Source: Marivita sp. XM-24bin2 (GTDB lineage: Bacteria > Pseudomonadota > Alphaproteobacteria > Rhodobacterales > Rhodobacteraceae). From it: a DNA stretch of 39,111 nucleotides. The stretch lies in contig QCWH01000013.1 of NCBI GenBank assembly GCA_003149565.1, positions 1 through 39,111 of the forward strand, given 5' to 3'. The notes under the pieces are model-generated. The model was not told where the DNA came from and did no database searches. It saw only the letters and a list, made by a program, of their open reading frames with translations. Both the position numbers and the translations under genes were made by a program. Every line of letters starts with the position of its first letter. The first letter of the stretch is position 1. This document shows, piece by piece, positions 36,245 through 39,111 of this stretch.

Positions 36245-36859
36245 GTGAAACGATACTTGAGTCGCAAGCCAAGAATTGCATATGGTGCTATTATCTTCAT
36301 GTCCCTTTTTTGCACCGTCTTTGGTTTCCTTTTCGCTGGTTGCACACCGCTGGAAGATCGCATTGGAGTATTTGACATAAAAACTCCAGGTCAGGGGCAT
36401 GTGTCATGTGAAAGCGTGGACGATTATGAAGTTTGCGCCTGGATTGAAGAGCTCAAACTGACTCGCTTCTATCTCAAACAGCAAGACGCCACACTGTATC
36501 GCGGAACTCAGGTTCTCGAAGGCCGGTCAATCCAACTGCCGGACGGATTCGAAACATCATTCAGTTTCTACTGGAGCGGACCGGATAAGTTTCTTCTTGG
36601 AAGTTTTTTCGAAACGCATACATCCGCGATGCAAGACTTGGCGCCCACTTTTCAATTGCACGGGCTTATCGCCGCTGAAACATCCAAACTGCCAATAGAA
36701 GAGCATCATTTCGGAGCCGTGGCCCGCATTCCCACGGATCAGTTCATTGCAGGTTTGGTTTACCGAGCAACTTGTGGACACGTCGGACCGAAGGGGGGTA
36801 CGATCATTATTCTGGAATACCCGACGCAACAAAACATGCTGGACTGTCTTCGCAAGTAA
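36245..36859 (+). CDS. Putative lipoprotein of unknown function, atypical composition
   Basis: I recognise no family. From GTG 36245 the 204-residue product begins with basic residues (KRYLSRKPR), then a hydrophobic stretch and a lipobox (F-A-G-C) about 14 residues after ATG 36299. ATG 36299 is the alternative start but lacks a charged n-region; the frame is also open to TTG 36212. The mature part has several Cys (SCESVDDYEVCAW, ATCGH, LDC). It is visibly more AT-rich than the flanking ribosomal genes, which suggests later acquisition. It lies opposite to the ribosomal genes between rplW and rplB, and shares the terminator at 36864-36894. Confidence 0.65.
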   Translation: MKRYLSRKPRIAYGAIIFMSLFCTVFGFLFAGCTPLEDRIGVFDIKTPGQGHVSCESVDDYEVCAWIEELKLTRFYLKQQDATLYRGTQVLEGRSIQLPDGFETSFSFYWSGPDKFLLGSFFETHTSAMQDLAPTFQLHGLIAAETSKLPIEEHHFGAVARIPTDQFIAGLVYRATCGHVGPKGGTIIILEYPTQQNMLDCLRK

Positions 36860-36863
36860 TAGC

Positions 36864-36894
36864 AAAAGCCCCCCGCCATCACTGGCGAGGGGCT
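36864..36894 (-). terminator. Bidirectional terminator between rplW and the lipoprotein gene
   Basis: Arms AGCCCCCCGCC (36867-36877) and GGCGAGGGGCT (36884-36894) form an 11-bp stem with one wobble pair. T follows on both strands (TTTT on the minus strand, TTTCTC on the plus), so it can end both rplW and the convergent lipoprotein gene. Confidence 0.8.
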
Positions 36895-36931
36895 TTCTCA
36901 TTCTCTCAACCCGGGCCTTAGCCCGACCCGA

Positions 36932-37228
36932 TCACAGACCCGTGGTCACGTCGATCGTGTTGCCTTCGGCAAGCGTCACGTAGGCTTTCTTGACGTCTCT
37001 CCGCTTGCCCAGCTGGCCACGGAAGCGCTTGACCTTGCCCTTGGTGATCGTCGTGTTGACCGCCTTGACAGACACACCAAACAGAGCCTCGACGGCCTCT
37101 TTGATCTGCGGCTTGTTTGCGTCAATCGCCACTTCGAAGACCACGGCACCGTTTTCGGAAGCCATTGTGGATTTCTCGGTGATGATCGGCTTGCGGATCA
37201 CATCGTAATGTTCAGCTTTCGCGCTCAT
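36932..37228 (-). CDS. rplW: 50S ribosomal protein L23 (uL23)
   Basis: A 98-residue uL23 at the exit tunnel, main docking point for trigger factor and [23 protein letters not shown], then [20 protein letters not shown] are diagnostic. It overlaps rplD by four bases (ATGA). It ends the first S10 unit: a terminator follows instead of rplB. Confidence 0.97.
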   Translation of the reverse strand: MSAKAEHYDVIRKPIITEKSTMASENGAVVFEVAIDANKPQIKEAVEALFGVSVKAVNTTITKGKVKRFRGQLGKRRDVKKAYVTLAEGNTIDVTTGL

Positions 37229-37842
37229 TTCAGACGAGCCTCCAGTGCTTCGACACCCGCCTTCGTGAGCACGAGCGTGTCACGCTTGAGGATGTCATAG
37301 ACGTTTGCCCCCATCGACGGCAGAACATCGAGACCATCGATGTTGGCTGCGGCGCGGGCGAAGTTTTCGTTCACCTCTGCCCCGTCGATGATCAGCGCGC
37401 GCTTCCAGCCCAGGTTTGCAACCTGCTTGGCCAGCGAGGATGTTTTGCCATCGGACTCGATGTTCTCAATGATGACAAGCGATCCGTCTTTGACCTTGGC
37501 GGAAAGAGCGTGCATCAGGCCCAGCTTGCGCACCTTCTTCGGAAGCTCATGCGCGTGGCTGCGCGGGGTCGGGCCCTTGTAGATACCACCCTTGCGGAAG
37601 ATCGGTGCCTTGCGGGAACCGTGACGTGCGCCACCGGTACCCTTCTGGCGGTAGATCTTCTTGGTCGAGTAGCTGACTTCGGACCGCGTTTTCACCTTGT
37701 GTGTACCAGCCTGCGCTTTGTTGCGCTGCCAGCGAACGACACGGTGCAGAATGTCGGCGCGCGGCTCGAGACCAAAGATCTCGTCGCCCAGCTCGACCGA
37801 CCCGGCAGTACCGCCGTCCAGTTTGATCACGTCGAGTTTCAT
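37225..37842 (-). CDS. rplD: 50S ribosomal protein L4 (uL4)
   Basis: A 205-residue uL4 that reaches the exit tunnel; in E. coli it also represses the S10 operon. The loop [20 protein letters not shown] and the [20 protein letters not shown] region are conserved. It overlaps both rplC and rplW by four bases, so the three are coupled. Confidence 0.98.
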   Translation of the reverse strand: MKLDVIKLDGGTAGSVELGDEIFGLEPRADILHRVVRWQRNKAQAGTHKVKTRSEVSYSTKKIYRQKGTGGARHGSRKAPIFRKGGIYKGPTPRSHAHELPKKVRKLGLMHALSAKVKDGSLVIIENIESDGKTSSLAKQVANLGWKRALIIDGAEVNENFARAAANIDGLDVLPSMGANVYDILKRDTLVLTKAGVEALEARLK

Positions 37843-38681
37843 TCGTCGCCTTCCTTCTTCTCAGCCTGAATGTCAGCCTCGGCTTCTTTCAGAGCGGCTT
37901 CTTCCGCTGCGGCCTGTTCGGCGGCTGCGGCTTCTGCTGCTGCGGCTTCCTCGGCTGCAGCCTGCGCGGCGGCTTCTTCAGCCAGACGCTTGGCTTCGTC
38001 AGCGGCGGAGCGCAGAGCGGCGGGCAGGATCACGTTTTCCGGAGCCGGCTTTTTCATGGCGTCCTTGACGGTCACCCAGCCACCCTTGGAACCCGGAACG
38101 GCGCCCTTGATCATGATGATCCCACGCTCAGCGTCGGTCTTCACAACCTGGAGGTTCTGCGTCGTCACTTTGACGGCACCCATGTGGCCGGCCATCTTCT
38201 TACCTTTGAAGACCTTGCCCGGATCCTGACACTGACCGGTAGAGCCGTGCGAACGGTGCGAAATCGAAACACCGTGCGAAGCACGCAGACCACCGAAGTT
38301 GTGCCGCTTCATGGCACCGGCGAAACCTTTACCGATCGAGGTGCCGGAGACGTCCACATACTGACCTTCGAAGTAGTGGTCAGCGGTGATCTCTTCACCC
38401 ACGTTGATCAGGTTCTCGGGCGCCACGCGGAATTCCGCGACCTTCCGCTTGGGTTCCACATTCGCCGCAGCAAAGTGACCGCGCATCGCCTTGGATACAC
38501 GCTTTGCCTTGATCGAACCGGTGCCCAGCTGAACCGCCGAGTAGCCGTGCTGCTCAGGTGTGCGCTGAGCGACGACCTGAAGCTTGTCGAGTTGGAGGAC
38601 GGTCACGGGAATCTGCTTTCCGTCTTCCATGAAAAGCCGGGTCATGCCGACTTTCTTTGCGATGATACCAGAGCGCATCAT
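37839..38681 (-). CDS. rplC: 50S ribosomal protein L3 (uL3) with long Ala/Glu-rich C-terminal tail
   Basis: A 280-residue uL3, an early-assembly protein near the peptidyl-transferase centre. The core (1-221) shows [40 protein letters not shown], the methylation-site Gln150 region ([13 protein letters not shown]) and KKMAGHMG. Residues 222-280 are an added low-complexity helix rich in Ala and Glu ending in KKEGDE; E. coli L3 has 209 residues and lacks it. ATG 38681 has AAGGAGGG at good spacing; ATG 38678 is the alternative. It follows rpsJ after 12 bases. Confidence 0.97.
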   Translation of the reverse strand: MMRSGIIAKKVGMTRLFMEDGKQIPVTVLQLDKLQVVAQRTPEQHGYSAVQLGTGSIKAKRVSKAMRGHFAAANVEPKRKVAEFRVAPENLINVGEEITADHYFEGQYVDVSGTSIGKGFAGAMKRHNFGGLRASHGVSISHRSHGSTGQCQDPGKVFKGKKMAGHMGAVKVTTQNLQVVKTDAERGIIMIKGAVPGSKGGWVTVKDAMKKPAPENVILPAALRSAADEAKRLAEEAAAQAAAEEAAAAEAAAAEQAAAEEAALKEAEADIQAEKKEGDE

Positions 38682-38693
38682 GGGATACCCTCC

Positions 38694-39002
38694 TTATACC
38701 TTGATCTCGACGTCCACGCCTGCGGCGAGGTCGAGCTTCATGAGCGCATCAACGGTTTGCGGGGTCGGATCAACGATGTCGAGCAGACGCTTGTGGGTAC
38801 GGATTTCCCACTGGTCGCGCGACTTCTTGTTGACGTGCGGGCCACGCAGAACGGTGAACTTCTCAATCTTGTTCGGCAACGGGATCGGGCCGCGCACTGT
38901 GGCGCCGGTCCGCTTGGCGGTGTTCACGATTTCCTGTGTCGACGCGTCGAGCACACGGTAATCAAACGCCTTGAGCCGAATGCGAATGTTTTGGCTTTGC
39001 AT
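38694..39002 (-). CDS. rpsJ: 30S ribosomal protein S10 (uS10)
   Basis: A 102-residue uS10 in the small-subunit head, also NusE of transcription antitermination with NusB. The sequence [20 protein letters not shown], then [20 protein letters not shown] and [20 protein letters not shown] is typical. First gene of the S10 unit; AAAGG lies upstream. Confidence 0.98.
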   Translation of the reverse strand: MQSQNIRIRLKAFDYRVLDASTQEIVNTAKRTGATVRGPIPLPNKIEKFTVLRGPHVNKKSRDQWEIRTHKRLLDIVDPTPQTVDALMKLDLAAGVDVEIKV

Positions 39003-39111
39003 TGGTCTTAGCCTTTACTGGCGTTGCGGTTGAGAGGACGAGACAGGACCACCCTGCCCCTTCTTCGAACCGAATACGGGACGGCATGACGCCGCCCCGC
39101 GCAATGTGGTC
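39003..39111. other. Upstream region of rpsJ, cut by the window edge
   Basis: 109 bases without a gene. In Rhodobacterales tuf often precedes rpsJ; that cannot be seen here. No convincing promoter was found. Confidence 0.4.

Overview
The window looks like a chromosomal segment of an alphaproteobacterium of the order Rhodobacterales, probably the Roseobacter group. The reasons are high GC content, the protein families present (LdtR-like MarR, SdhE, NnrU-like, DUF1194 and DUF1127 proteins, and a zinc-type adenylate kinase), and ribosomal proteins of alphaproteobacterial type. This placement is inference from sequence character; no database search was run.

Left part (1-18301) is ordinary and accessory chromosome. 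It starts with a catabolic pair on the minus strand: a proline-racemase-family enzyme, cut by the window edge, and a flavin/Fe-S demethylase-type enzyme. A divergent TetR gene follows. Next is an ABC ATPase / FtsX-type permease / HlyD-type adaptor operon, then NnrU-like and ThyX genes. An overlapping gene pair encodes a TbpB-like surface lipoprotein and a Slam-type outer-membrane protein, a candidate type XI secretion unit. After these come glyoxalase I, a DUF1194 von Willebrand-like protein, a MarR/LdtR-like regulator, SdhE with an XRE regulator, an aspartate aminotransferase, a small unknown protein and ParE. A 523-bp non-coding stretch rich in inverted repeats separates this part from the ribosomal block.

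Right part (18825-39111) is the S10-spc-alpha ribosomal protein cluster, transcribed right to left: rpsJ-rplC-rplD-rplW / rplB-rpsS-rplV-rpsC-rplP / rpmC-rpsQ-rplN-rplX-rplE-rpsN-rpsH-rplF-rplR-rpsE-rpmD / rplO-secY-adk / rpsM-rpsK-rpoA-rplQ. Each slash marks a break. Non-ribosomal genes sit in the breaks: a low-GC lipoprotein gene after rplW, a 2OG-Fe(II) oxygenase gene after rplP, a BTAD/TolB/TPR regulator plus a DUF1127 protein after rpmD, and a lipoprotein gene plus a DUF2975/XRE pair after adk. Intrinsic terminators are visible after rplW, rplP, rpmD and rplQ. Sigma70-like promoters with 17-bp spacers lie before rplB, rpmC, rplO and rpsM. The cluster therefore appears to be five separately promoted units rather than one continuous operon.

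The non-coding DNA in the breaks carries unusual structure: an array of TTCGAA-centred palindromes after the oxygenase gene, three copies of a GTAGGGTGCGTG...CACGCACC dispersed palindrome, a hairpin cluster between rplR and rpsE, and helically phased TTTGCG repeats before the DUF1127 gene.
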